NCBI RefSeq assembly: GCF_004366355.1
Contig: NZ_SODV01000002.1
Coordinates: 1,280,768 to 1,344,767, forward strand
Length of the DNA stretch: 64,000 nt
Direction: 5' to 3'
From: Dinghuibacter silviterrae
Lineage (GTDB): Bacteria; Bacteroidota; Bacteroidia; Chitinophagales; Chitinophagaceae
The position numbers were made by a program, and so were the translations under genes. Every line of letters begins with the position of its first letter. Within the stretch, counting starts at the first letter, position 1. Shown in pieces: positions 50,692-59,165 of this stretch. The notes below the pieces were generated by a model. That model searched no databases. It was not told the DNA's origin and saw nothing but the letters and a program-made list of their open reading frames with translations.

Positions 50692-53600
50692 ATGGACCGT
50701 TTTTTTACCACATACAAAAGTCCCATCACCGTTATCCTGGTGATCATCCTCCTCGGTGGGGGTTTTGCGTACAGCCGTATGCAAACCTCCCTTTTCCCGG
50801 AGATCACGTTCCCAAAGATTAAGATTATCGCCGACGCCGGCCAGATGCCGGTGCGCAAGATGATGATTACGGTGACCCGCGACCTTGAAAACGCCGTCAA
50901 GCAGGTACCGGACCTCCAGATGATCCGGAGCACGACGAGCCGGGGCACCTGCGAAATATCCGCCTTTATGGACTGGAAGGCCGATATAGACATCAGCCTG
51001 CAGCGCATCGAATCCAAGATCAACGAGATCCGGGGCAACCTGCCCCCCGATGTACAGATTACCGTGGAGCGGATGAACCCGTCTATCCTACCCGTCATCG
51101 GGTACTCGCTGGAGAGCAAGACGCGTTCGCCCATAGACATGAAGCTCCTGGCCATGTACACGATCAAACCCTTTTTATCGCAGGTCCCCGGGGTCTCCGA
51201 GGTGCGCGTGATCGGGGGAAAAACAAAAGAGTACTGGCTGATCCTGGATACCAAAAAAATGAGCACCCTTGGCCTGACCCCGGACAGCGTCAGCGCCATC
51301 CTGGCCCAGACCAACTTCGTCCGGTCGAATGGCTACTTAGCCGACTACCGCCTGCTTTACCTGACCCTGACCGACGCGTCCGTGGCGGATAAAACACAAC
51401 TGGGCCAGATCGTCCTGAGCAACAACGGCAAAAGGATCATCCTTCTCCGGGATATCGCCGACGTCCAGATCCAGGAGGCCAAAGAGTACGTCAAGATCAA
51501 CGCCAACGGGCACGAGGGGATCTTGTTGGCGGTGATCAAACAGCCCAATGCCAACCTCGTCGACGTGTCCGATCTTATGAACGCCAAGCTGACGGAGTTG
51601 CGCAAGACGCTTCCGCCGGACGTGTCCATACAACCGTTTTATGTCCAGGCCGATTTTGTCAGGGATGCCGTCAAAAGCGTGACGGACAGTCTTTGGATCG
51701 GTTTGGCACTGGCCATTTTTGTGGCCATTCTTTTCCTGCGCTCTTTCAAGGCCAGCAGCGTCATCCTGCTGACCATCCCCGCTACGCTTTGCCTGACGCT
51801 GATCTGTTTGTACGCCACCGGCCAGACGTTTAACATTATGACACTGGGTGCCATCGCGGCGGCGATCGGCCTGATCATCGACGACGCCATCGTGGTGGTG
51901 GAGCAGATCCACCGGACCCACGAGGAACACCCCGATGAAGCCTCGGTGTCGCTGGTGCAAAAGGCCATCCGTTACCTGTTCCCCGCTATGGTAGGGTCAT
52001 CGCTGAGCACCATCGTGATCTTTTTACCCTTCGTGTTGATGACAGGGGTGGCGGGCGCCTATTTCAAGGTGATGACCAATACCATGATCATCACACTGAT
52101 CTGTTCTTTTGCGGTGACCTGGCTGATCCTTCCGGTGATCTACCTGCTGCTGTCGCGTAAAGGCGGCGCCAAAGCAGCCACCAAGATCCCGCCTCCGCAT
52201 GCCGTACACCGTCAGCGCTGGGTCGCCTTCTTTATCCGCCGTCCATACATCAGCCTCGTCATCATCGCGGGGCTGATCGTCTCCATCGTCCTGATTTTTC
52301 CCCAACTGGAAACGGGTTTTCTCCCGGAAATGGACGAGGGCAGCATTGTGATGGACTATACGTCTCCTCCGGGTACCTCCCTGGAAGAAACGGACCGCAT
52401 GCTCCGGGAGGTGGAAAAGATCATCGTGACCACCCCGGAAGTCCAGGCGTATTCGCGACGGACGGGGACGCAGATGGGCTTCTTTATCACGGAACCCAAT
52501 ACCGGGGACTACCTGATATCCTTAAAGAAAAGCCGGGATAAAAGTACCGACGAGGTCATCGCCGACCTCCGGCACAAGATCCAGGCGACGCAACCGGCGC
52601 TCCGGGTGGACTTCGGCCAGGTGATCGGGGACATGCTGGGCGACCTGATGACGTCGGTGCAACCGATCGAAGTAAAAATCTTTGGCGAGGACCAGGCGCG
52701 TTTGCAACAGCTGTCCCGGCAGGTGGACAGCATCGTCTCCCACGTGGACGGCACGGCGGACGTCTTTGATGGGATCGTCATTGCGGGCCCCTCCGTCGAC
52801 GTGACGCCCCGCCCGGAGGCCCTGGCGCAATACGGTGTCACGCCCTCCAGCCTGCAATTCCAGTTGCAGACCGCCCTGGAAGGGAACGTCGTCGGTTCGG
52901 TCTACGACCGCGACCAGCTCACGGACGTACGCATGGTGTACCCGGGCAACCGGACCTTGAGCGTGGACGGCCTCCGGCAGCTCCAGGTGTTTTTGCCCGA
53001 TGGTAAGCTCAAGCCGATCACGACCCTGGCAGACGTGCACCTGAACCCCGGGGATGCGGAGATCAACCGGCAGGACCTCCAGTCCATGGGCGTGGTTACC
53101 GGCCGTCTCGAAGGACGGGACCTGGGCAGCGTCATGAAAGAGATCCAGCAGGCCGTGTCCGCCAAACTCTCCCTGCCGCAAGGATATTCCATCGCCTACG
53201 GCGGGGCGTATGCCGACCAGCAACAGTCTTTCCAGGAACTGTTGATCATCCTGATCACCGCGAGTCTCCTCGTTTTCGGGGTCATCCTGTTCCTGTTCCG
53301 CGACTTCCGCGTCGCCCTTGTCATCCTCCTGGTCTCCGTGCTGGGTATTTCCGGGAGTTACCTGGCGCTCTACCTGACGGGCACGCCCCTGAACGTGGGC
53401 AGCTATACCGGTCTGATCATGATCGTCGGGATCATCGGCGAGAACGCGATCTTCACTTTCTGGCAATTCCGGGAGTCCCTCCGGGAAAGCGGGGACGTGG
53501 ACCAGGCGGTTATCTATTCCATTTCCACCCGGCTGAGGCCAAAGCTCATGACCGCCCTGGGGGCGATCATTGCGCTCGCGCCCATCGCCCTGGGGATCGG

Positions 53601-53724
53601 TACGGGGGCCCAGCTCCACCAGCCCCTCGCGATCGCGGTGATCGGCGGTTTTATCATCGCTCTTCCCTTGCTCCTGGTCGTCCTCCCCAGCCTCATCCAC
53701 CTCATCTTTAAACCAAAACAGTAG
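50692..53724 (+). CDS. RND family efflux pump (AcrB-like)
   Basis: A 1010-residue inner-membrane proton-driven pump with the 12-helix, two-porter-domain layout. The paired aspartates of the proton relay are present in GLIIDDAIVVVEQIHRTHEE (helix 4), and the second half repeats the fold with its own FTFWQFRESLRESGDV loop. The N-terminus (ITVILVIILLGGGFAYSRMQ, then SLFPEITFPKI) matches the hydrophobe/amphiphile exporter class rather than the heavy-metal class, though I hold that moderately. The beta-propeller gene starts only 2 bases after its stop, so it is part of this operon. Confidence 0.94.
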   Translation: MDRFFTTYKSPITVILVIILLGGGFAYSRMQTSLFPEITFPKIKIIADAGQMPVRKMMITVTRDLENAVKQVPDLQMIRSTTSRGTCEISAFMDWKADIDISLQRIESKINEIRGNLPPDVQITVERMNPSILPVIGYSLESKTRSPIDMKLLAMYTIKPFLSQVPGVSEVRVIGGKTKEYWLILDTKKMSTLGLTPDSVSAILAQTNFVRSNGYLADYRLLYLTLTDASVADKTQLGQIVLSNNGKRIILLRDIADVQIQEAKEYVKINANGHEGILLAVIKQPNANLVDVSDLMNAKLTELRKTLPPDVSIQPFYVQADFVRDAVKSVTDSLWIGLALAIFVAILFLRSFKASSVILLTIPATLCLTLICLYATGQTFNIMTLGAIAAAIGLIIDDAIVVVEQIHRTHEEHPDEASVSLVQKAIRYLFPAMVGSSLSTIVIFLPFVLMTGVAGAYFKVMTNTMIITLICSFAVTWLILPVIYLLLSRKGGAKAATKIPPPHAVHRQRWVAFFIRRPYISLVIIAGLIVSIVLIFPQLETGFLPEMDEGSIVMDYTSPPGTSLEETDRMLREVEKIIVTTPEVQAYSRRTGTQMGFFITEPNTGDYLISLKKSRDKSTDEVIADLRHKIQATQPALRVDFGQVIGDMLGDLMTSVQPIEVKIFGEDQARLQQLSRQVDSIVSHVDGTADVFDGIVIAGPSVDVTPRPEALAQYGVTPSSLQFQLQTALEGNVVGSVYDRDQLTDVRMVYPGNRTLSVDGLRQLQVFLPDGKLKPITTLADVHLNPGDAEINRQDLQSMGVVTGRLEGRDLGSVMKEIQQAVSAKLSLPQGYSIAYGGAYADQQQSFQELLIILITASLLVFGVILFLFRDFRVALVILLVSVLGISGSYLALYLTGTPLNVGSYTGLIMIVGIIGENAIFTFWQFRESLRESGDVDQAVIYSISTRLRPKLMTALGAIIALAPIALGIGTGAQLHQPLAIAVIGGFIIALPLLLVVLPSLIHLIFKPKQ

Positions 53725-53726
53725 AT

Positions 53727-54716
53727 ATGAAAAAGCTAATCCTGTTTCTTTCGATGTCGGGCATAGTCCTACCCGCGGATTATGCCGTTCTGAATACGTT
53801 CCATATCGCCAGTTCCGGTGGCTGGGACTACATATTCGTGGATCCCCAATCCAACCACCTTTATGTATCCCATGGCACACAGGTCAACATCCTGGACAAG
53901 GCCACCGGCGATTCCCTGGGGGTTATCCCCAACACCACCGGTGTCCATGGTATCGCCATTGCGCCCAACGGCAAGGGCTATACGAGCAACGGGCGCATCA
54001 ACACCGTCACCGTATTCGATCAGAAGAGCCTGGCCGTCGAAGCGCAAATACCGGCCGGCCAGAACCCCGATGCCATTTTCTATGACGACTACTCTGGCAA
54101 AGTAGTGACCTGTAACGGCCGCAGCCAGGACCTGTCCATCATCGACCCGGCCACCAACCAGGTCGTTGCCACGGTCCCCGTGGGCGGCAAGCCCGAGACC
54201 GCTGTCAGCGACGGGGCCGGGAAGATCTTTGTCAACATCGAAGACAAAGCCCAGATCATCGCCGTGGACGCTAAGACCTTCCAGGTCGTCAACCGCTGGT
54301 CCATCGCCCCGGGTGAATCCCCTTCCGGTCTGGCCATCGACCGCAAAACCCGCCGCCTGTTTGCCGGCTGTGACAACAAAACCCTGATCGTCCTGGATGC
54401 CGATAAGGGGACTGTCGTGGCCCAGGTGCCCATCGGGGATGGTTGCGACGGTGTCGGGTTCGACTCGAAACTGCGCCGGGTCTACTCTTCCAACGGGGAA
54501 GGCACCCTCACGGTTATCCAGGAAAAGGACGCCTCCACCTTTACGGTCCTAGCCAATGTACCCACCAAACGGGGCGCGCGGACCTGTACCGTGGACGAAT
54601 CCACGCACAAGATCTATACGCCTACCGCCGACTTCGAAGCCACTACGGCTCCCGGTCAGCGTCGTCCGAACACCGTGCCCGGGTCCTTCCAGGTGCTGGT
54701 CGTAGGTCTTAAATAG
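53727..54716 (+). CDS. Secreted YncE-like beta-propeller protein
   Basis: A 329-residue exported seven-bladed propeller. The signal peptide is about 1-19 (LILFLSMSGIVLPADYA). Blade repeats of about 40 residues each include HLYVSHGTQVNILDKATGD, GKVVTCNGRSQDLSIIDPAT and RRLFAGCDNKTLIVLDADKG. The closest named relatives are the YncE/YVTN-repeat proteins, some of which bind DNA or metals, but a specific function cannot be assigned. The 2-base spacing to the RND gene makes it the fourth gene of the efflux operon, so it may sense or bind a compound the pump removes (inference). A cluster of hairpins follows. Confidence 0.9.
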   Translation: MKKLILFLSMSGIVLPADYAVLNTFHIASSGGWDYIFVDPQSNHLYVSHGTQVNILDKATGDSLGVIPNTTGVHGIAIAPNGKGYTSNGRINTVTVFDQKSLAVEAQIPAGQNPDAIFYDDYSGKVVTCNGRSQDLSIIDPATNQVVATVPVGGKPETAVSDGAGKIFVNIEDKAQIIAVDAKTFQVVNRWSIAPGESPSGLAIDRKTRRLFAGCDNKTLIVLDADKGTVVAQVPIGDGCDGVGFDSKLRRVYSSNGEGTLTVIQEKDASTFTVLANVPTKRGARTCTVDESTHKIYTPTADFEATTAPGQRRPNTVPGSFQVLVVGLK

Positions 54717-54747
54717 TTTGCTTCGGCAACATTCAACCCATCCAATG

Positions 54748-54838
54748 AAGGCCCCCGAAAGGGGGCTTTCCATTTTGGCGCCGCCAGAGGCGGCGCGCCC
54801 CGCGAAAGACCCCCTTTGGGGGGTCTTTTATTTTCGCT
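54748..54838 (+). terminator. Cluster of three hairpins ending the efflux operon
   Basis: Three stem-loops within 90 bases: GCCCCC-GAAA-GGGGGC (54751-54766), GCGCCGCC-AGA-GGCGGCGC (about 54778-54796) and AAAGACCCCC-TTT-GGGGGTCTTT (about 54805-54827). The last is followed by TTTTATTTTC and is the likely true terminator. The DUF1569 gene begins right after it at 54845. Confidence 0.8.
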
Positions 54839-54844
54839 AAATTT

Positions 54845-55306
54845 ATGGTGCCTATGCACAGCCTGTTTAACCGGACGGACGTAGCCCTTATCCTGGACCG
54901 TATCGGCAGCCTGACGCCCCAAAGCGTCCGGCAATGGGGCAAGATGACCGTATCCCAGATGCTGGCCCACTGTTCCCTTGCCCTCGAAGTAGCCTGTGGT
55001 AAAAAGCCAAACCCCCGCCCCTGGCTAAGCTACCTGTTCGGCCCCCTGATCAAAAAACGCATCCTCGACGAGCACCGCGGGTGGCCCAAAAACAGCCCGA
55101 CCGATAAGGACTTTGTCATCCTGCATGAGCCCGATTTTGCCACAGAAAAGAACCGCCTGACGGCGCTGGTCAGCCAGTTTTTCGAGGGGGGACGCGACAA
55201 GTGCACCCAATACCCGCATTCATTTTTCGGCGCGATGGCGCCGGAGGAATGGGCGATGTTTATGTATAAACACCTGGATCATCACCTACGGCAGTTCGGG
55301 GTGTAA
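54845..55306 (+). CDS. DUF1569 (DinB-like) protein
   Basis: A 153-residue four-helix-bundle protein of the DUF1569 group, related to DinB-like metal-binding proteins. Key stretches are RQWGKMTVSQMLAHCSLALE (about 29-48), where His42 may bind metal, and KHLDHHLRQFGV at the C-terminus with a further His cluster. The family's activity is unknown; DinB relatives often act as thiol transferases or detoxifying enzymes. A start at the ATG 54854 is equally possible and would remove three residues. It converges on the next gene with a one-base gap. Confidence 0.87.
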   Translation: MVPMHSLFNRTDVALILDRIGSLTPQSVRQWGKMTVSQMLAHCSLALEVACGKKPNPRPWLSYLFGPLIKKRILDEHRGWPKNSPTDKDFVILHEPDFATEKNRLTALVSQFFEGGRDKCTQYPHSFFGAMAPEEWAMFMYKHLDHHLRQFGV

Positions 55307-55307
55307 G

Positions 55308-56834
55308 CTAGTTTCCGCCGATATATGCCCTCAGGGTAAAGGCATTTCCATCCAGGTTGCTTCCCCCCGGGTTGGCGTAATGGAACAGGTGAAAAGCGCC
55401 CTCCAGCCCCAGGTGGCCGCGTCTCGAATAGAAATAATTAACGCGTATGCCGTTGCTCCAGTCCGCCGACGAGATCACTTTGGGGTTGAGGATTTTATCC
55501 TGGCTCGTGTCCAGGGGCGCAACGGCGAAATTGTCAACACTGATTCCCGTATTCCATCCAATTTCCCATTGCGTCCGGTGAACAAAAAACCGTGTGTATT
55601 CCAAGCCAAAGTGAGTGCCTGAGTAGTAGGTACGCGCCCTTAAGGTGTCGTCCCGTAAGACGTAGTAAGGCGTAGGCGTTCGTAGCATTCGGAAACCAAA
55701 AGCAAAGGCATATTCATTTTTCCGGTTGCCCCCGCCGATAACAAAGTCGAGGGAGGGATGCACCCCTAGCCTGGAGAGGGGACCGGTAGGAATCCAGGCG
55801 CTGGCCGATGCCTCGATCATTACCCTGCCAAGGCCTTTCGGATAGGTTCGCTCGATGGCAGCACATTTGTCGCTCAAGGTGTCAAGGACAGGAAGGTTTC
55901 TTTTTGTTTTTTTCCACGTCCTAACCGACTGCGCATCATTACCGGCAAAGACATTACACAAATAACGCTCCAGGGGGCTCATCGGATTTTCGCGGCGCAA
56001 CAGGTCTTTGGCCCAGTCCCTTGCGACGATAAATAGCGGGTACATATACCGGGTCAAATCCAGGTACACGTGTTTTGCCACCGGTAGATGATAGGTGAAA
56101 AAAGTTTCATAGTCGATGTCTCCCATGCTGTACGTATATGCAGACAATACCCATTGGAGGTCACAGGGCAAACGAAACGGGGAAAAAGTTTTCGATTCGA
56201 TCATACATAGGATCCGCAGGGAAGTCTGTACGGCATTGTAGTTGAATCCGGTATCTACGGCCGGGCAGTGACAGTCCGTGTCTATCCGCATGAAATGCGC
56301 CAGTGAGTCGAATTGTCTTTCGGCATACCAGCGGGGCGCCTTTTGGCTGGCTTCCTCCGTCCATAACATAAAAGATCGCAGCCTCCTTGAATTCTCCGAT
56401 GGCGAGACAAGGATGCTAAGGTCCGAATGACGGTTACAATACTCCGAGGGATAAGCGATCCGGCCCGCGTACACCTCGCAGCAAAACCGCTGCAAAATAT
56501 CCATGCTGTCCTGCTTTTCCTTGAGCAGCCTGTCCGCCCATGCAGCCAACGGACCATGCATGGGCGACGCCCCCCGTGCATAGGAATCGAGGAGGTTTTG
56601 AATAAACCTGGGCGGGAATACCATTTTGTACCAGGTATTGTTCTCCGTGGCCAGTAGGGTTTGTAAGGCGAAATAAAGTTCAGGATAGGCATTGTTCAAG
56701 CCCGGCCCCCCTCGTTCCAGGTACATTTGAAGGGAATCGAAATGCCGGGAGACCACCCACTCCGTAAGCTTGGCGGGATTTTGCGCGTGAGCCAGGAGCG
56801 GCAGCGCAAGGAGGATGCAAAGCAAGCGTTTCAT
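55308..56834 (-). CDS. Secreted protein of an unrecognised family: two helical modules plus barrel-like domain
   Basis: A 508-residue exported protein with a signal peptide (MKRLLCILLALPLLAHAQ). It is built from two copies of a helical module (about 19-150 and 170-335) and a C-terminal beta-rich, barrel-like domain (about 345-508) ending in AYIGGN. Each module holds the same landmarks: (R)xFDSL, a WA..LL stretch (AWADRLLKEK, DWAKDLLRRE) and V(F/Y)AG. The downstream half resembles the paralogue at 56849, which carries one module only. I do not recognise either family. The ATG at 56834 begins the signal peptide. It is 14 bases downstream of the paralogue on the same strand. Confidence 0.82.
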   Translation of the reverse strand: MKRLLCILLALPLLAHAQNPAKLTEWVVSRHFDSLQMYLERGGPGLNNAYPELYFALQTLLATENNTWYKMVFPPRFIQNLLDSYARGASPMHGPLAAWADRLLKEKQDSMDILQRFCCEVYAGRIAYPSEYCNRHSDLSILVSPSENSRRLRSFMLWTEEASQKAPRWYAERQFDSLAHFMRIDTDCHCPAVDTGFNYNAVQTSLRILCMIESKTFSPFRLPCDLQWVLSAYTYSMGDIDYETFFTYHLPVAKHVYLDLTRYMYPLFIVARDWAKDLLRRENPMSPLERYLCNVFAGNDAQSVRTWKKTKRNLPVLDTLSDKCAAIERTYPKGLGRVMIEASASAWIPTGPLSRLGVHPSLDFVIGGGNRKNEYAFAFGFRMLRTPTPYYVLRDDTLRARTYYSGTHFGLEYTRFFVHRTQWEIGWNTGISVDNFAVAPLDTSQDKILNPKVISSADWSNGIRVNYFYSRRGHLGLEGAFHLFHYANPGGSNLDGNAFTLRAYIGGN

Positions 56835-56848
56835 AACGATAACAGTTT

Positions 56849-57955
56849 TTAGTTTCCACCTATAAGAACCCGAACCGTAAAGGCATCGCCGCTCAGATCG
56901 GTGCCCTTGGGATTGTCGTAGTGGATGAGGTGATAGACAGCCTCCAGGCCGATATGCGATCTTCCGAGGGAAAACCAATTGAACCGGAGGCCATTCATCC
57001 AGTCGGCCGAATTGATATCCGCAGGATCGAGCCGTTTGTATATACCTGTATCGTTCTCGGTAATGTCAAACCCTTCATAGGCAATCCCGGTTACCAGCCC
57101 AAGTTCCCAGTGCGGATGACGGAAAACATAACGGGTATAGGTTGCGCCGATATGACCGCCAAAGAAATCTGTGCACGACCACAAGGAATCATCCCTAAAT
57201 ACCTGGTAGGGGCGAGGGGTTGAAAAAAAACGGAAGCCGAAGTCTATGGCAATTTCATACGTCGCCCTGCCTCCACCGAAATGGCAGTCCAGTGACGGGT
57301 GCGTGCCTACTACGCTCAGGGGCCCGATGGGTATCCAGGCACCAGAGCCTCCCTCTAAGGCATATCGCCCGTGGCCTGATGGATAGCGGCGCATGCTGGA
57401 GAGGCAATGTAATTCTACCGCGTGGATCACCGAATCGAGCGCTTTGTCTCCTTTCAAAAATTGGCGTGGCCTTAGTATATCCCCTGAGAAGACCCGGAGC
57501 ATAAAGACCTCGGTGGAATCCAGGCCGTTTCTTCGTGCAAGCAGGTCGTTTGCCCAGCGTGCAGACAGGAGGAACAAAGGTTTGACATACCGGGTCATGT
57601 CGGAAGGTTCCCTCTTCCCGGCGTCTATGTTAAACGCAAACGTCCCCTTTTGCAAACCTCTGAAATAGTAAGAAAGACGGCATAGGCGCCGTCGCACATT
57701 GCAGGGCAAGCGGTCTGCGGCGAAATTCCCGGCTTCGATCTCCGCCAGTTTTTGTAACGCAAATATGAACACGTAATGATCGTCTTCACCTTTTAAAAAG
57801 CTTTCCAGGGAATCCAGATGGTTCTCCGCATAAAGAGCAGGGTAGTCCGCGCCCATTCTTTTGAGATGTTGCACGACCCGGGCATATTGAGCGCGCGCCG
57901 GAAGAAATCCGGTGCATAAAAGTGCAAGGAGCAGCAGTGTTGTTGTGCGTATCAT
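56849..57955 (-). CDS. Secreted paralogue: one helical module plus barrel-like domain
   Basis: A 368-residue exported protein with a signal peptide (about 1-22, ending GFLPARAQ). It has one helical module (about 30-180) with NHLDSLESFL, RWANDLLARR and VFSGDI. The C-terminal domain (about 205-368) is clearly related to that of its neighbour: GPLS..G.HPSLD, INSADWMNGLRFNWFSLGRS and HIGLEAVYHLIHYDNPKG, ending LIGGN. It is the first gene of the pair. A perfect 18-base palindrome (57990-58007) lies 35 bases before its start. The two proteins probably arose by duplication with gain or loss of a module. Confidence 0.82.
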   Translation of the reverse strand: MIRTTTLLLLALLCTGFLPARAQYARVVQHLKRMGADYPALYAENHLDSLESFLKGEDDHYVFIFALQKLAEIEAGNFAADRLPCNVRRRLCRLSYYFRGLQKGTFAFNIDAGKREPSDMTRYVKPLFLLSARWANDLLARRNGLDSTEVFMLRVFSGDILRPRQFLKGDKALDSVIHAVELHCLSSMRRYPSGHGRYALEGGSGAWIPIGPLSVVGTHPSLDCHFGGGRATYEIAIDFGFRFFSTPRPYQVFRDDSLWSCTDFFGGHIGATYTRYVFRHPHWELGLVTGIAYEGFDITENDTGIYKRLDPADINSADWMNGLRFNWFSLGRSHIGLEAVYHLIHYDNPKGTDLSGDAFTVRVLIGGN

Positions 57956-57989
57956 GGCAAGCCGTTGAATCGGCCGTAATGATAGCGCG

Positions 57990-58007
57990 GCAGGGATTAA
58001 TCCCTGC
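57990..58007. promoter_or_regulatory. Perfect 18-bp palindrome, candidate operator
   Basis: GCAGGGATT followed by its reverse complement AATCCCTGC with no spacer. It lies between the stop of the LacI-type gene and the start of the two-gene paralogue operon at 57955, in a good position for control of the latter. It has no U-tract and so is not a typical terminator. Confidence 0.5.
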
Positions 58008-58043
58008 TAATAGTCCGTTAGTTCCTGTTAATGTTAAAATGTC

Positions 58044-59048
58044 CTAACGTATCCTGAGAGAGGATGCCCTGGGCACCAGGATAGGGTCGAGCATGACCGA
58101 AGCCGGGGTGTTGCCGGATACCGTGCCGAGAAAAAGTTCCGCTGCGATCTCTCCCATGCGGACCGTTTGCTGGTCCACGGAAGACAAACCGGGGGTTACC
58201 AGTGTTCCGAACGATTCATTGGCAAATCCAATGACGCCTACTTCGTCGGGTACCCGCACGCCTCGTTCCAACAGCTCTTGCAGGGCGCCTAAAGCGGTGA
58301 AGTCTTCGAGCGCAAAGAGGGCGTCGAAGGGCACCTTTCTATCCAGCAGGCTTGCCACACAGGCCCTTCCGAAATCTGCGGAAAAGGGTCCTTTGCAGAT
58401 CAGTTCCTCCTGAACCGGCAAACCGTGCCGGATCAGTGCATCCCGGTAACCCCTGAGCCGTTCGGTGGCAATGGCCAGGTCTTGTTCCGCCGTGATGTGC
58501 GCGATGTTCGTATAACCCTGGGCAATCAGGTGTTCCGTCGCCATAAAGCCTCCCTTGTAGTCGTCGATGCGGACGGAAGGCACGCGCAAGCTCTCTGCGA
58601 CCCGGTCGAAGAGGATGAGCGGGACATGGCGTTTTCGGATCTCGTCGTAATGTTCATAGTGCGAGGTCTCCCGGGTAATCGACGCGATGATCCCGTCTAC
58701 CCGGGACCTCAGAAAGGTATCAATGCCTTTCACCTCCTGGCCCAGGGATTCGTTGGACTGGTACAGGAGCAGGCTGTACTGGTGTTCGTTGAGCACCGTG
58801 TCGATGCCGTGGACGACAGAGCTGAAAAAGCTGACGTGCAGGTTGGGGACGATCACGCCCACTACATGGGTCTTTCCCGAGCGCAAGGATGAGGCCAGCT
58901 TGTTGGGCCGGTAGTGCATTTTGCGGGCGGCCTCCCTGACCCGCTTTTTGGTGGCGGGACTGATGGCAGGGTGGTCGTTGAGCGCCCGGGCAACCGTCGA
59001 GAAGGAAATGTTTAGTGCCTCTGCAATATCCTGTATGGTGACTTTTTT
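58044..59048 (-). CDS. LacI-family transcriptional regulator of the xylose genes
   Basis: A 334-residue repressor with an N-terminal LacI helix-turn-helix (KKVTIQDIAEALNISFSTVA, then RALNDHPAISPATKKRVREA) and hinge (RPNKLASSLRSGKT), followed by a periplasmic-binding-protein-like effector domain (about 60-330). Effector is likely xylose or a related sugar given the neighbours. I chose the TTG at 59048, giving MKKVTIQDIAEAL; a TTG at 59072 would add eight residues. It is divergent from xylB, and a perfect 22-base palindrome (59121-59142) lies between them, so it probably represses xylB-xylA and itself. Confidence 0.9.
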   Translation of the reverse strand, partial: KKVTIQDIAEALNISFSTVARALNDHPAISPATKKRVREAARKMHYRPNKLASSLRSGKTHVVGVIVPNLHVSFFSSVVHGIDTVLNEHQYSLLLYQSNESLGQEVKGIDTFLRSRVDGIIASITRETSHYEHYDEIRKRHVPLILFDRVAESLRVPSVRIDDYKGGFMATEHLIAQGYTNIAHITAEQDLAIATERLRGYRDALIRHGLPVQEELICKGPFSADFGRACVASLLDRKVPFDALFALEDFTALGALQELLERGVRVPDEVGVIGFANESFGTLVTPGLSSVDQQTVRMGEIAAELFLGTVSGNTPASVMLDPILVPRASSLRIR

Positions 59049-59120
59049 CAAAAAGACCAGTGTTCCGGACAAATGTAGTTTTTTTCCACAAGCCTTGGCC
59101 GGAAACCAAAAACCGCTATC

Positions 59121-59142
59121 TTTATGCCAACGTTGGCATAAA
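59121..59142. promoter_or_regulatory. LacI-type operator palindrome upstream of xylB
   Basis: Arms TTTATGCCAA (59121-59130) and TTGGCATAAA (59133-59142) around a CG centre form a perfect 22-base palindrome with the central CG step typical of LacI-family operators. It ends 23 bases before the xylB start and lies about 72 bases upstream of the regulator's start, so one site can serve both divergent genes. Confidence 0.85.
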
Positions 59143-59165
59143 CACCCTGGCCTCGAAACGATTGT

